This document shows, in pieces, positions 49,850 to 60,587 of a stretch of 64,000 bases of DNA. The notes beneath the pieces were generated by a model that searched no databases, had not been told where the DNA came from, and saw only the letters and a program-made list of their open reading frames with translations. Position 1 is the stretch's first letter. Every line of letters starts with the position of its first letter. Source of the DNA: Climacium dendroides (lineage: Eukaryota; Streptophyta; Bryopsida; Hypnales; Climaciaceae). A program made the translations under genes and the position numbers. The stretch covers positions 12,028,001 through 12,092,000 of the forward strand of contig OX467092.1 of the NCBI GenBank assembly GCA_950106755.1, read 5' to 3'.

Positions 49850-51075
49850 TTTGAACCATACAATCGAAGATTCAATGACTAAATAATTTCACATGCCAAA
49901 GAAAGCAATGGATTGTCCTCTATCATGAAGATTACATGGCACCACTCATACACACATCTCATTTTGAAATTGTGAAGACAAGTGAATTTGAGTTTACTAT
50001 AGCTTGCGATACAATGATGCTAGCATGTGAGCTTAGAAATGTGAGCCTACAAGTCTTAAGCCTAGGTGTAAGTAGGTATTCTACAACTATTAAAGGTGTC
50101 TATAACCTACGTACTTATAATATAATTATTTTATAAATATGGAAGGTGCTTATAACACAAATATCTATAACATAAACATTTATAATATAAATGTCCTACT
50201 ACTATGAAAGATGCCAATAATATAGATACCTATACTATAAGATACTAGGCTCTTAGGTTCACATGCTAACAACTATGACTTGTAACATCTTAGTTACTAA
50301 AAAACTTGTGTGTGGTATACCTTTGGCATACCAAACAAAAATTGAGAAGACTATAAATAATGAAACATTAGAGTTGTGTGTGCTGCCCAATGATTTTCAA
50401 CCAATGTTGGTAGTTGATGGAACTACATTATACTATACATTTAGAGGAGGTTTGGCACAAATTAATTTAAAAATTTAAATCATAATTATATTGTGAAAAT
50501 TATTTTTATTATTTTTTAAATTACAAAATAAATTACTCTAGGATGGAACCACAAAAATGACATTTTATATTTGGGCTTGGTCAAGCTGCATTAAATTTCT
50601 ACATAAAAATTTGTATTTTAAAATTAATTATTTTTTGCATGTAGTAATATATGTTTAAAAGTTAATCTCATTAGTTTTCATAGTTAAAAATATCAAGTTG
50701 AATTTTATATGATTTTTTAAAGAAATTTCTTTGTAAAAATTATATTATTTACAAAATTGCTTAATATAGTGTGAGATTTTTTTTGAATGGAAATAATAGT
50801 GGCAACGTCATGGTATAACTAATGTAATCATTGAACTTACTTTATCGTGTTGCAAATGTAGACATTATGTAAAAATATGTATACTTACATTATTTAAATG
50901 GGTTTTGATATTTATAAAGTAGTAAAGGAGATGATATCATTTGAAGTGACTTCAAGATGACACCTTCTCACTACCCTCATAGGCAACTATAAAGAGAATG
51001 GTTTACTTGAAAGCTTCATTGTATTTGATGTTTTTTTTTTTTTTTCATTTAAGTTATACTATGTCAAATTAGAGG
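49850..51075. other. AT-rich intergenic sequence with low-complexity TATAA stretches
   Basis: A run of TATAATATAA-like short words lies near 50,100-50,250, and a T15 tract near 51,030. Two short open frames (66 and 71 codons) have no recognisable features. Confidence 0.4.
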
Positions 51076-51079
51076 GGGG

Positions 51080-51913
51080 GTGTGAGTCTCAAATGAAGAA
51101 TCTCAACTGGAGCATGAGTTTGAGTTGTCTTTATCACAACTACTGGATCAACCTCAACTACTATTAAGTCTTTCATTGCAGCATGGATGATCACAAGATG
51201 AAGCTGGGCCATCTTGACTACCAAAACAACTTCACGTGGAGCAATGATGGCACGGGAATCATCAGTGTGACGCTCAAACTTTGTTGATCTTGTTGCAGGT
51301 TGGATGCATTGAATTTGACAACTGTGAAGGATGTTTTGAAGGATTAAATGACAATTAATATTATTGTATAATCATACCTATCAAGGGGAATCGCGGTCAC
51401 CAATGATGGTTAAAAGGGCTAGTCAATCCTTTAACTAAAGCAGATATTGTTGATTATATCGTTGTTACTATCAAATGCATCCTCAAGTTCTTATAGATAG
51501 AATGATATTTCAATTGGAACTCTATTTTTTTAACTTCTATTAAACATATGTTAATTTTCTAGTTCTTTATTTCATATATGAAGTATTTTTCTAAATTAAT
51601 TTTGTTTGTATGAAGTTGTACAAGGAAAATATTCAAATAGTTTGCCTTCTAATAACTTTGGAGTAATTTATCTTTTAGCTAAGAGTATGAATTTAATCTT
51701 ATGGTCAAAATTCATGACCAATGGATGTTAGGGGAGTCACATGGTTAAGATATGGGTTGAAGTCTACTTGACTTGTGTGGTTTAGGTAAAAGATAAGGGA
51801 ATACTATTCATTGTCTCTCTTGCTGCTGTTTATAAAGCCCGAATGTTTGAGAGGCTATAGTGTATTGTTTTTGAGAAATTTTGAAATAAAAATTGAAAAA
51901 ATTGTGTATCATG
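51080..51913 (+). mobile_element. Candidate LTR, possibly solo
   Basis: A polypurine-like AGAGGGGGGG is followed directly by TGTGAGTCTC at 51,080. Within it GCTGCTGTTTATAAAGCCCG looks like a TATA box with leader, about 90 bp before a run ending GTGTATCA at about 51,913. The order (purine tract, TG, U3-like, TATA, CA) resembles a plant LTR. No second LTR, coding remnant or clear duplication was found, so this is tentative. Confidence 0.3.
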
Positions 51914-51934
51914 GTGTGGTGTTTCTAATTTGAT

Positions 51935-54435
51935 CCCATTTGCTTGATTTGAAGTTGTCAATCAAAAGTTGATTTAGTTTAAGTGGAGGAAGGTCTGTTG
52001 TTTTTTATGAAAAAAGACAGAGACTTTGATCAACTATAAAAGACAGACAAGTTTTTTGTTTGCAATGAAATTTGGTGAGAGTGTGAAAAATTTTGTTGGT
52101 TTTTCATAAAGCTATCATTTATTCTATTTGAAAATTGTATGAATGAGTTGTGAGTGATGAAGTAAAAAAAGGTCTGCTGCCTTTTTTTCAAGGTCAAAAC
52201 TTTAGATGGCCATAGAAGTTGGATAGAGTGTTAAAATAATTTGAAAATTAATGAAGTAGAAAATTATACTAGCTTTTCAAAAAGCTATTATTCAACTCAT
52301 TTAGACTCTAAATAAAACAACAACACTAAATCAAAATTCAATAAAGGAGTAGAAGTTGAATTTTGGAGTTTGGAAGTTGGAGGAGATTTTTGAAGACTTG
52401 TATGTTGTAGCTTGTGGCTTGTCTCTTCTTGTAAACTTTGTTGTTGCGGGCGGTGTGGATGAAACCATTGCTTACCCTTTTTTGTGTTATAAAGACAACA
52501 AAGTGGAGTTCTTGGCTCATATGGACAACCTATTTAGAGCCATTACATGATAAGCTAACTTGGAGCAGTTTCTTGACGGTATAGAAGATTTAACAATCAA
52601 ATTTGAAAATTCTACACAATATGACTTCTTTAGTTTTAAGCCATTATTTGTTTGTAATCAATATCCATGTAATTTCCCAAGGCAAACCACATTTGGTGCT
52701 TCCATTGAGAGAACCTTGGAGCAACTAGTTTTGGCTGAGAATGATGGGAGACACTGGAGAGGCTCCTTCGAGAGCCCAAGCCAATATAGAGGCCATACTT
52801 GGTGTATTCGAGATTCATGAAGAGTAGAAGAAATTCAAAGAGATGCTATAAATGTAATCTCTTGGTTTGCATTTGAAGTGAGATTATGGGATGAGTGTGA
52901 CATATATGTTTTATAGCAAAAAAAAATTATCATTGTTAATATGATAAAAAAAATATGTCAATTTTAGGAAGCTTAGAGTAATTTTTGGCAATTTTCAACT
53001 TTTTGACCATATTGACAATGATAAATTCTTTTTATTTATTGGATCAATTGTGTACATAATGAACTCCAATCTTTGGACAAACAAATTGAACCTAAAAATG
53101 CATTAAATGGTTTTGAAATATAAATTAAATACATTATTCAATTCAACAAATATTTCAAATGTAAGGGCATTAAGATGTAACAATGGTTCATATTGCAACT
53201 TGTACTCTCTCTACAATGGCTAGTGCTATCCCATGTTGTCAATTTCCCTCAAAAATTCAAATATTGTGAGAACCAAGTCAACCAACATCATTTATGTATT
53301 TGTCAAACTGTTGATATTTTAAATTTTATAAATGCTAATTTTCTTCAATTTTTGTGTACAACAATCTAATCTGATGTATACCAACATGCCAAGGTACAAA
53401 AAGTTTTTTTTAGAGTTCTAAGAAAAAATTGGAAAAAGATAAAGTAATTTCAAGTCAAGTTGAACAAAACTGAGTTTTAGACATAACTAACTTCAAAATT
53501 GGTTTTCTTCCAAACTAATTTTTTTCAAACTTCCATAGTAATGTGGAGTATATTGCACACTACAACTTTCATATATTTACTTTTAGACTTTGTCCATTGA
53601 TGTTTATGATATGGTTGCTTGAATGAAAACATTTCAATTTTGTACTCAGTTTTGTCAGTCATTGTATACTAAATCTTGGAGGAAAAATCACATTAGAAAT
53701 TCATTTAAAAAGATCATAGAGTAGATTTTGATAAGTCGTAAATTGATTGGAGTAATGCATGTTATGCCCTTAAACTTTATACTTGATCCCTACCTCAAAA
53801 TAAATATGTGGTTTTCTATAAAAGGCTAAATTAACATTTAAGGTGCTCCTATTTGCATGAGAATGTGTAGTTCTTCAAGCTTCTTCTCACCTATAGTAAG
53901 AGTGAAAGTTTTGAAGTTAAAAGTCAAGCAAAATATGTTGAAAGTAGGTGGTAAAGTTCTCAATTTTCTCATACTTTGCAACTAGCTCCAGTGCAATGAA
54001 TTCCAATCAACTTGCTACCAATTCTAGTGTAATGGATTTCAACTTGTGCATTCAACTTTGAGGGGTTCTTGTGATTCAATTTTAGAAATCTAGTGATAGT
54101 TGACTTTGATCAATTGTTGTCAGTGAACTTTGTTAAGCTCCTATTTTGAAACTACTATCTGAACTTGTGATTTGATTGCAATCAACTTTTGCATTTCAAT
54201 TGTTATCCATTTCAATGATTCAACTTCAATTAACTTTGTTGATCCAAGTTAGATCATGGACTCCATCAAGCTGGTCCAATGTTTCATTTTTTAGACCATT
54301 GAAGTATCAAATTGAATTTTAAACAAGGAATATTTAGAAACCATAGATTTATTTTGGAACATAGTTAGTATTTCTTTGGTGATCAATTTTAAAGATTTGA
54401 CATGTGTAGTGAGGATTGAAAGACTTCAAATCACT
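51935..54435. other. AT-rich intergenic sequence with relic repeats
   Basis: Sequence near 52,000-52,200 (GGTCTGCTGCC and surroundings) matches the reverse complement of 58,440-58,560 (GCAGCAGACC), so a dispersed repeat is present in opposite orientations. Two short open frames at 52,356-52,820 have no recognisable domain. Confidence 0.4.
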
Positions 54436-54439
54436 TTCA

Positions 54440-55180
54440 TAGTTTAATTCCTAAAAAATTTTGATTATGTTTTCACCAAAAATGCTCAAAAATTTCCATT
54501 TCTACTACAAGTACCAAATTTTGGAAAAAAAACATTTTTGGACACATCTAATCACAGGATCTTATATTACTTTGGGTTGAGAAGATGTGGAAAAAATTTC
54601 AGAAACTTTCATAGTGTCAATTGCAAGATATTAGTGTTTGAAGTAACAAAAAACTTTTTTTTGTCCTTCCTAAAAATCGGGTAACCACACTTCATAAGGT
54701 TAGATCATTATGAAAAATTGAAAAAATGTCCAAAATGGTGGTTACTCTTTGGATTAATTCTTCAAGGCAATTTAGTTACATGCTTGAAAATTTCAAATCA
54801 TTTGGAATTGTACAACATATAGGAAAAAAATAGAAAGTTGAAAGAAATAGAAAATGATTCAAAATACCTAATTGCTAGTAAATTATTTATGAAATTGAAA
54901 AATGCCAATCCCAATGGTTGTAATGTTGTAATAAACCACCTATACCTAATTTTTTTACTTTTTTTTCAAAATATTGAAAATTGAGTTAAATAAAGGACTT
55001 TAAAGTTTATTTTAGGATATAGATTCTATAACTACTCACAACTAAAACTCCTCATAACTTTCATCTCATTAATCAAAATGGAATGATTAAAAGATTTACA
55101 TATATATGTCAATCTAGATAACTAATTTCAAATTATTATTTTTTTAAAAGTAATTTTTAAAGAAGTTTTTTGGGCTGCCT
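54440..55180 (-). repeat. Diverged interspersed repeat, copy 3 (inverted)
   Basis: This is the reverse-complement partner of 42,780-43,530, about 11.5 kb away. It is collinear over about 740 bp with many small indels. Confidence 0.65.
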
Positions 55181-56124
55181 GGACTACCCACCAAATGTTG
55201 AAAATTACATATTAGACAATAGCTTTTTAACCATGTAGTCAAAAGTTATGAAAATTGTTTCACCTTACAGCTACTCCTTAGGCACATGTTGTGTGAAAAT
55301 TTCAATGAAAAAAGCAACTCACATCTCTCATTCTAAAACCTTTCTAAAACACAAAAATACATTTTTTGCTTACCCTTTGAGTCTTTGACAATAGTCTCAT
55401 TATTTTTCCTTGAGCACAAACAATGAGACACAAATGATTTCACATACAAGAAACCGACAAGTATAAAACAATTTACAATTACACAATGACCTCAATTAAT
55501 CTATATTTGAGTTCCATTTTTGTTTACACGATTCACTTTCAAGGGCCTTCATACCTTCAAAACTATCCTAGTGATGAAGATGAAAAAAAAATTAGTCCAA
55601 GCCCATGCAAAAAGACATGAGTGGTAAACCTTGTCATCTAACATTAAAGCATCTCTACAACCCCCACAACAAATAGGGATGCTAAGTGGGGACTTGGAGG
55701 GTGCATATTGGGCCCTTAGTCTATGTCTTCCGCTTATGTCCCACGGCAATGCGGGACAAGGACTCAATACCACAGGAAATACCGCAACTTCATTTAATCT
55801 CCCTCCATGTACACTTCCATGCCTTCCAATGTTCAACATTCAAACCTTACCTTTAATAACTGCCTTCAACAAATAAAAAAAATCCATACCAACAAAGCCA
55901 CTCTCAAGATTTCATTTGGCTGTCCACTCATCAAATTTGGTTGTGGCCAGTTACTTTTTTCTTCACTTTTTGAGCTGCAATATGGACTTTTAGGGAAAAT
56001 TTGGGGCCTCTATAGCCATTGGACCATTAGTCATATGAGGTTGAATTGCTTTTTATTTTAAATTTTTTTTGAATAAAATATTAAAATTACATTTTGTATT
56101 CAACATCATTTGATTGCTGATTGA
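55180..56124. other. Intergenic sequence with a short GC-richer patch
   Basis: The patch at 55,650-55,850 is GC-richer and contains open frames on both strands, none with protein features. It begins with AGCATCTCTACAACCCCCAC, similar in style to plant MITE ends, but no matching right end was found. Confidence 0.35.
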
Positions 56125-56375
56125 GGCCATATTTGTTATATTGAGACTTTTCGCAATCTCATTTTCATCTTCAACTCAAAGATAAACCACTTTATATACT
56201 TATTAGTATTTTTTTATAAATAGATAACAACACCAACTTTTAGAATTTCATATTAAAATCGCTATTTGAGCATTATTTATTCTTAGTTTCAATTATTATT
56301 TTTGTAAATAAATTTATATTATCTAGCATTCTTATCTTAAAATCTGCAAAAAGTCTCAATATAACAAATATGGCC
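56125..56375 (+). repeat. Foldback MITE-like element, 31-bp arms
   Basis: GGCCATATTTGTTATATTGA, followed by GACTTTTCGCA, on the left is the complement of TGCAAAAAGTC, then TCAATATAACAAATATGGCC, on the right, with one mismatch. The length is 251 bp. No target duplication was recognised. Confidence 0.75.
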
Positions 56376-56451
56376 TTTGATTTAGAGTCAAACAACCCAT
56401 GAGAGGCTTCCAATTTTTTTTCATGAAAGTTTACTGAAAACAGATTACAAT

Positions 56452-56508
56452 AAAGCTTACCCATTGTAGGAAAGCTTGCCCATTGTAGGAAAGCTTATCC
56501 ATTGTAGT
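56452..56508 (+). repeat. 19-bp tandem repeat, three copies
   Basis: AAAGCTTACCCATTGTAGG and two near-copies start at 56,452, 56,471 and 56,490. Confidence 0.85.
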
Positions 56509-57174
56509 TCCGATGGTAATCATTAAGTAGAATACATGATATTTTAAACAACTTAATATTTCCGAACAGCGCACTCTTGCAGAGTCAGGGTTACCGATTA
56601 CTTACCGATTATTCACTTGCTCACTTCCAGGTTGTGCATTGGGCTGAGACAATGGGGATCAAGCAAAGGAAACAAAAAATTCTGACCGTTGTTGCTCTTC
56701 AAATTATTGTGCAAAGTCAGTTGAGTTTTGAAGAACTATCATCCTGTGGCTTGGATAGGCAATTCATCATGTCCGTCCCCTCCCTTCTAATGCACATGCC
56801 ATCTTACTCCAAGATCAAATGATTCATCTATATTAAGGTAGTTTGCCTCACATATTGCTTTAAAAAAACATTGTTGTCAATGATGAGTTAGGCTTAAATG
56901 GTTGTTTCAAGGATAGACTACCTAAAATCGATGAAAGGGCAATTATATGTGTCTCTTCTTTGTCTCTTTTGCTTACACCAGAATCCTTTGATCTCCGCTT
57001 CTTGTCTTTGTACAAATTGCTTGGTTTGGAAAGAGAATTTAGGCAATATTAAACTTATAGTTTGGATGCATTGAGAAGGATTGGGGGGCCTTGTTTGGCA
57101 ATGATTTTGAAGTGGTGATTCAATTTTATGTTCTTGGGGCATCCATGGTGCCATTGTAGAACTTAGGGTTACAT

Positions 57175-57310
57175 GGACGTTCGGACGTTCGGATGTCCGG
57201 ACGGACATCCAGCGTCTACGTCCGCCGGTTCCCGAACGTCCGCCGACATAGGACGTTCTGACCGTCCAGCGGACAGGGTGGACGGGGAGGCGGACGGGGT
57301 GGACGGTGTC
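57175..57310. repeat. GC-rich island built from a GGACGTTC-like octamer
   Basis: GGACGTTC occurs in tandem at 57,175 and 57,183 and again at 57,251, and inverted (GAACGTCC) at 57,234. The related words GGATGTCC and GGACATCC form an 8-bp stem around GGAC at about 57,191-57,210. From 57,285 the strand is G-rich (GGGTGGACGGGGAGG, then CGGACGGGG). The block is far richer in GC and CpG than its surroundings. No protein is convincing in any frame. Confidence 0.7.
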
Positions 57311-57499
57311 GAGTAATAAGAGTTTGCTTAGGGGAAACACAGAGTTTTTTGCTGCAACTAGAAGTGATTAGGTTTGGGAGCAAGTGAAAACAAAGTCAGG
57401 TCTTTGATTTATAACACCAAATTAAGAGAATACAATAGAAGATAATACTTCAAGTGGAGGGAACTAAAGCTGTCCGTAAATAAATGGATGAACCATCAA

Positions 57500-57740
57500 G
57501 GTAAAAGAATAACTTGAATACGCAAGAGTATGTATACAAGTATAGGTAGAAATACTTGTATTCAAATACAAACGTCTTTATACCAAATATACAATATGTA
57601 TAAAAGTCGTGTACGTATAGTCGTACAATACAAGTATAAAATATGTATAAAATTCGTGTACGTATATACGTATAAATATGTGTATATAAATATATAGAAT
57701 ACGTATGTAATATACCGTATATACACCGTATAAATACTAA
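57500..57740. repeat. Low-complexity alternating TA/GT/CA-rich tract
   Basis: The tract has repeated TACGTATA, CAAGTATA and ATATGTATA words. One segment, ATGTATAAAA-TCGTGTACGTAT, is duplicated about 46-49 bp apart. A 109-codon minus-strand frame here is explained by the composition. Confidence 0.6.
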
Positions 57741-57779
57741 TACAAGTGTTTGTATGGTTCTAAATGAAGTAGGAATCAA

Positions 57780-59065
57780 AACCGCAAGCCTTGAAACCTC
57801 TTGAAGAAAACAGCAACACTAAAATGGATGCTCCAAACACATCATAATCTCAAATGAAGTGTGTTATAAGTTTTTGAAAAGCTAACAACACCATCTACTC
57901 TTCCTCCAAATTTCAACAGAATCGAACTTACAAGTCATAAGTTATAGTCTTTCAAAGTTGGTGCTCCAAAATCCCTTGGCAACCGAACATGCATACACCT
58001 TATAAGACATAAAATGCTCAAAAACGCTCCAAATTACTTGATATTTGAGTCTTTGAAAAGCTTAAAGTATCATAAATATCTCCTCCAAAATTAAACTCAA
58101 AATTCCAAATACTCCTCCTTCTATAGCACCCTAAACTTAGGCACTTCAAATTTGCTTGGCAGCTGAATGTGCATGTGCTAATTTCGGCCACAAAATGTTC
58201 AATAATACTCTAAAACTCTTGAAACTTGAAAGGTTGGGAATCCTAACTTGCCTTAAAACTCTACACCAAATTTGCAATTCCAAATTCCACCCTACCTAAG
58301 TTCTATGACACTCCAAATTCAAAGCTAAAGTTTGTAGAAGCGATCTCTAACTTCATCTCCTTCTTCCTATCACTCCTTCACATTTCCGTCTATAACATTT
58401 GTTTCACAAACTCAATTTACAAGTGCAATATCTTTTTGAAAAGCTAACAATAAGACCTACACTTCCTCTAAATTTCACTTGAATATAAGAAATATTGAGT
58501 TTACAGGAGAGGCTCGAAGTCTCCACTTCTCTAATCGGATAGCAGCAGACCTTCCCTCACTCTTTTACTCATAACTTTCTCATAACAACTCCAAATCAAG
58601 TGAAACTAGTGCCAAAAGAAGCGCAAGAACAATATGTGCAACTTTGCCAAATCTCAAATCAAAATTCGTCTCCCACACAAAGCCATAGTCGCTCGAAATC
58701 ACAGTATGCAAAAAAACTTTTTTCTTTCACCAAAACACCACACAAAAAAAGAAGAGGCCGAGGAGGAAGCTCCCTCCTTCCTTATCTCCTCTCCTAAGGA
58801 CCACATCAGCCCATGACTTGACCCATAAGGCATCTAGAAGCCCATTGGTTGAGATACTACTCCCTCTTATCTCCACTACATCTTCTACTCATTTACTAAA
58901 ATCTTAGAAATTCAACTAGAAGGGAAAAACCAAGTAGGAAAAAAAACCCTTCTCACAACTTATTGTAGGAACTTTAGAACAAGTTGAAGTTCCTCTAAAC
59001 TCAACATAAAAAAAAACACTGGAATACAAATCAACCGCTCTTAAAGGTATTTTAAGAAGAAATAA
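57780..59065. other. Intergenic sequence with degenerate ~190-bp direct repeats
   Basis: Segments near 57,880-58,060 and 58,060-58,240 share CTTGGCA-C-GAA-TGCAT and ACAAAATG-TCAA-AA-CTC patterns. A GAAAAGCTAACAA-A-CCTACTCTTCCTC segment appears near 57,876 and 58,437. These look like old dispersed repeat sequence. No gene is supported; the two overlapping 60-65 codon frames at 58,600-58,816 are not convincing. Confidence 0.4.
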
Positions 59066-59069
59066 ATGA

Positions 59070-59492
59070 CTAAACATGTAAAAACTCAAGGATTTGAAGA
59101 ACTACTTCGGAAATGAAACTAGCCCTCCGTTGACTACTCAAATGACTGAATTGCCCTTGAAGCCAAAGGCGATGCCCAACTTCACTTGAAATGCGACTAA
59201 CCATCTGCCTTTCAACGTTATTCTCAAAACGTCCTTCAAATATCATTTGATGATCTCCAGAAAGCGTAGATTCAGCCTCCAAAACAATAACCAAGGCCCT
59301 AGTATCAAGTTGAATACTTGCAGCTGCAAATTGAAAATTACTTGGGTCTGGATCTATTCGCGGTTGAACACAACGCTCAGAAGGCTCAACTTCATCGCAT
59401 ACACGACGTCTTGAAGTAGAAGGCAAATCAGGATCAAACAGCGGTTGAGATAATGGTAGCTCCCAATCCTCAAGATTCTGCGAATCCATCAC
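59070..59492 (-). CDS. Unrecognised 140-codon ORF downstream of a primer-binding site
   Basis: On the minus strand the frame opens with two Met codons about 200 bp after the primer-binding site at 59,696-59,705. That is where the gag gene of an LTR retroelement would start. The product is acidic at the N terminus and mixed helical later (for example ESTLSGDHQMIFEGRFENN). I see no zinc knuckle or other known gag motif, and it stops after 140 codons with no continuation. It could be a truncated gag, or an unrelated ORF. Confidence 0.35.
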   Translation of the reverse strand: MMDSQNLEDWELPLSQPLFDPDLPSTSRRRVCDEVEPSERCVQPRIDPDPSNFQFAAASIQLDTRALVIVLEAESTLSGDHQMIFEGRFENNVERQMVSRISSEVGHRLWLQGQFSHLSSQRRASFISEVVLQILEFLHV

Positions 59493-59695
59493 TACAAATA
59501 ACTAAATCCAAAATCAAAGCCTAAACAGGTTCTTCTAAACTAAGGAATGTAACCCATTCCCTTTATACAAAACTAATAGCTTCATTGAGAAGCTAATTCC
59601 AACTAACCAATCCCAAGTCAAATATTTATAGGTATATGTTTTTGTCTCAAAAGAAAACCTACGTAGAAATGGATCAAGGTACACTGCTTCGTTCA

Positions 59696-59705
59696 TCTGA
59701 TACCA
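59696..59705 (-). other. Primer-binding site, initiator tRNA-Met type
   Basis: On the minus strand TGGTATCAGA matches the first ten bases of the plant initiator tRNA-Met primer site (complement of the tRNA 3' end, TCTGATACCA). It lies five bases after the proposed LTR end. Confidence 0.6.
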
Positions 59706-59710
59706 CACGA

Positions 59711-60065
59711 TGCAACCATCAACGGTATAAAACCGTTGTGGGGTTAACAATTAACACCAAGTTGCGAACTTGGCTGGTTGTTGAAGTCCCCGTTAGTTGT
59801 CGACTGGTTCTGGGTTCGAATACCATCGGGCCCGTTGAATCAATCTGAGTAGCGGCAACTTGGCACCGCTAGTGAAGGCAGGAAATAACCAGCCAGCCAG
59901 CCTCCTACTTCCCCTGAGCTAAGCGACAAGATGTAGTACAAAACCCAAACCGTGGATTTCTCCACGACCCCACCTTTTCTAACTCAATCCTTATACTCCA
60001 TTGACGTTCTAAAGAGTTCTTTTCGTAGTTTTTAAACACCACACCTATTTACAACACGACATTCA
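59711..60065 (-). mobile_element. LTR of a Ty3/Gypsy-type element, ~355 bp
   Basis: On the minus strand the segment begins TGAATGTCGTG and ends GATGGTTGCA, giving TG...CA ends. It follows a polypurine tract and precedes a primer-binding site. Inside are several small hairpins, including CGTGGA-TTTC-TCCACG near 59,950 and CAAGTT-GCG-AACTTG near 59,760. A B-box-like GGTTCGAATACC on the plus strand is not part of a tRNA. A second copy of the LTR was not found in the window, so the borders rest on structure only. Confidence 0.55.
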
Positions 60066-60073
60066 CCCCTTCT
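60066..60073 (-). other. Polypurine tract of the Ty3/Gypsy element
   Basis: On the minus strand AGAAGGGG directly precedes the TG of the LTR, about 30 bp after the end of the integrase frame. This is the expected place for plus-strand priming. Confidence 0.6.
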
Positions 60074-60104
60074 AAACTTGCACATCCTCTGATATGTGCC
60101 AAGG

Positions 60105-60587
60105 TTATCTATGATCATTCCCAAGATAAACATCATCGTCATCTCCAATATCTTCTTGTGCCATTTGTGGATTGAAAATCAAATGCAAGTCATTTGAATC
60201 AAATCTCCCATCTCTCCTTCGAAATGCTTTGATTTGTTTAACTGCCACTAGAATTCTCAACATAGTACCATCTAATTCACGGAGTGTATAAGTAGCGTTT
60301 CCATTCTTCTTCATAACAACATAAGGCCCAAACCATCTTCGTGAAAACTTCTTCACCGTACTATGTTGATTCTCCAATGTACTATCGAACATCAATACCC
60401 AATCTCCTTCTTCAATCTCCTTTATTCTTAAACGATGAGTTTTATCAAATCTTTCCTTATTCCCAAGCCTAGCTACTTTAAGTCTCTCAAGTGCAATCTC
60501 CATATCCTCTGGCAATCTTCCAAGTTGTTGAATACGGATCTCCAATAACCTCTCTCTTGTAATATTATCCTCCCAAGATAGAAACAC
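60105..60587 (-). pseudogene. Integrase C-terminal segment with GPY/F module
   Basis: It is in the same frame as the integrase core upstream, but cut off by an in-frame TAG at 60,588-60,590. A coiled segment (ERLLEIRIQQLGRLPEDME) leads to DWVLMFDSTLENQH and then FSRRWFGPYVV, the GPY/F motif of Ty3/Gypsy integrases, with the following ATYTLRELDG strand. The C-terminal tail is acidic, with no clear chromodomain. Confidence 0.8.

Noticed and set aside
52356..52820. Two short plus-strand frames near 52.4-52.8 kb
   Set aside because: They have no domain, AT-rich codons and no splice context, and are likely chance or repeat relics.
56918..57340. Minus-strand 140-codon frame
   Set aside because: It spans the GC-rich octamer island; its Arg/Gly/Thr-rich part mirrors the repeat, and the rest has no features.
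59800..59850. tRNA-like B box (GGTTCGAATACC)
   Set aside because: There is no A box or acceptor stem on that strand, and it lies inside the proposed LTR.
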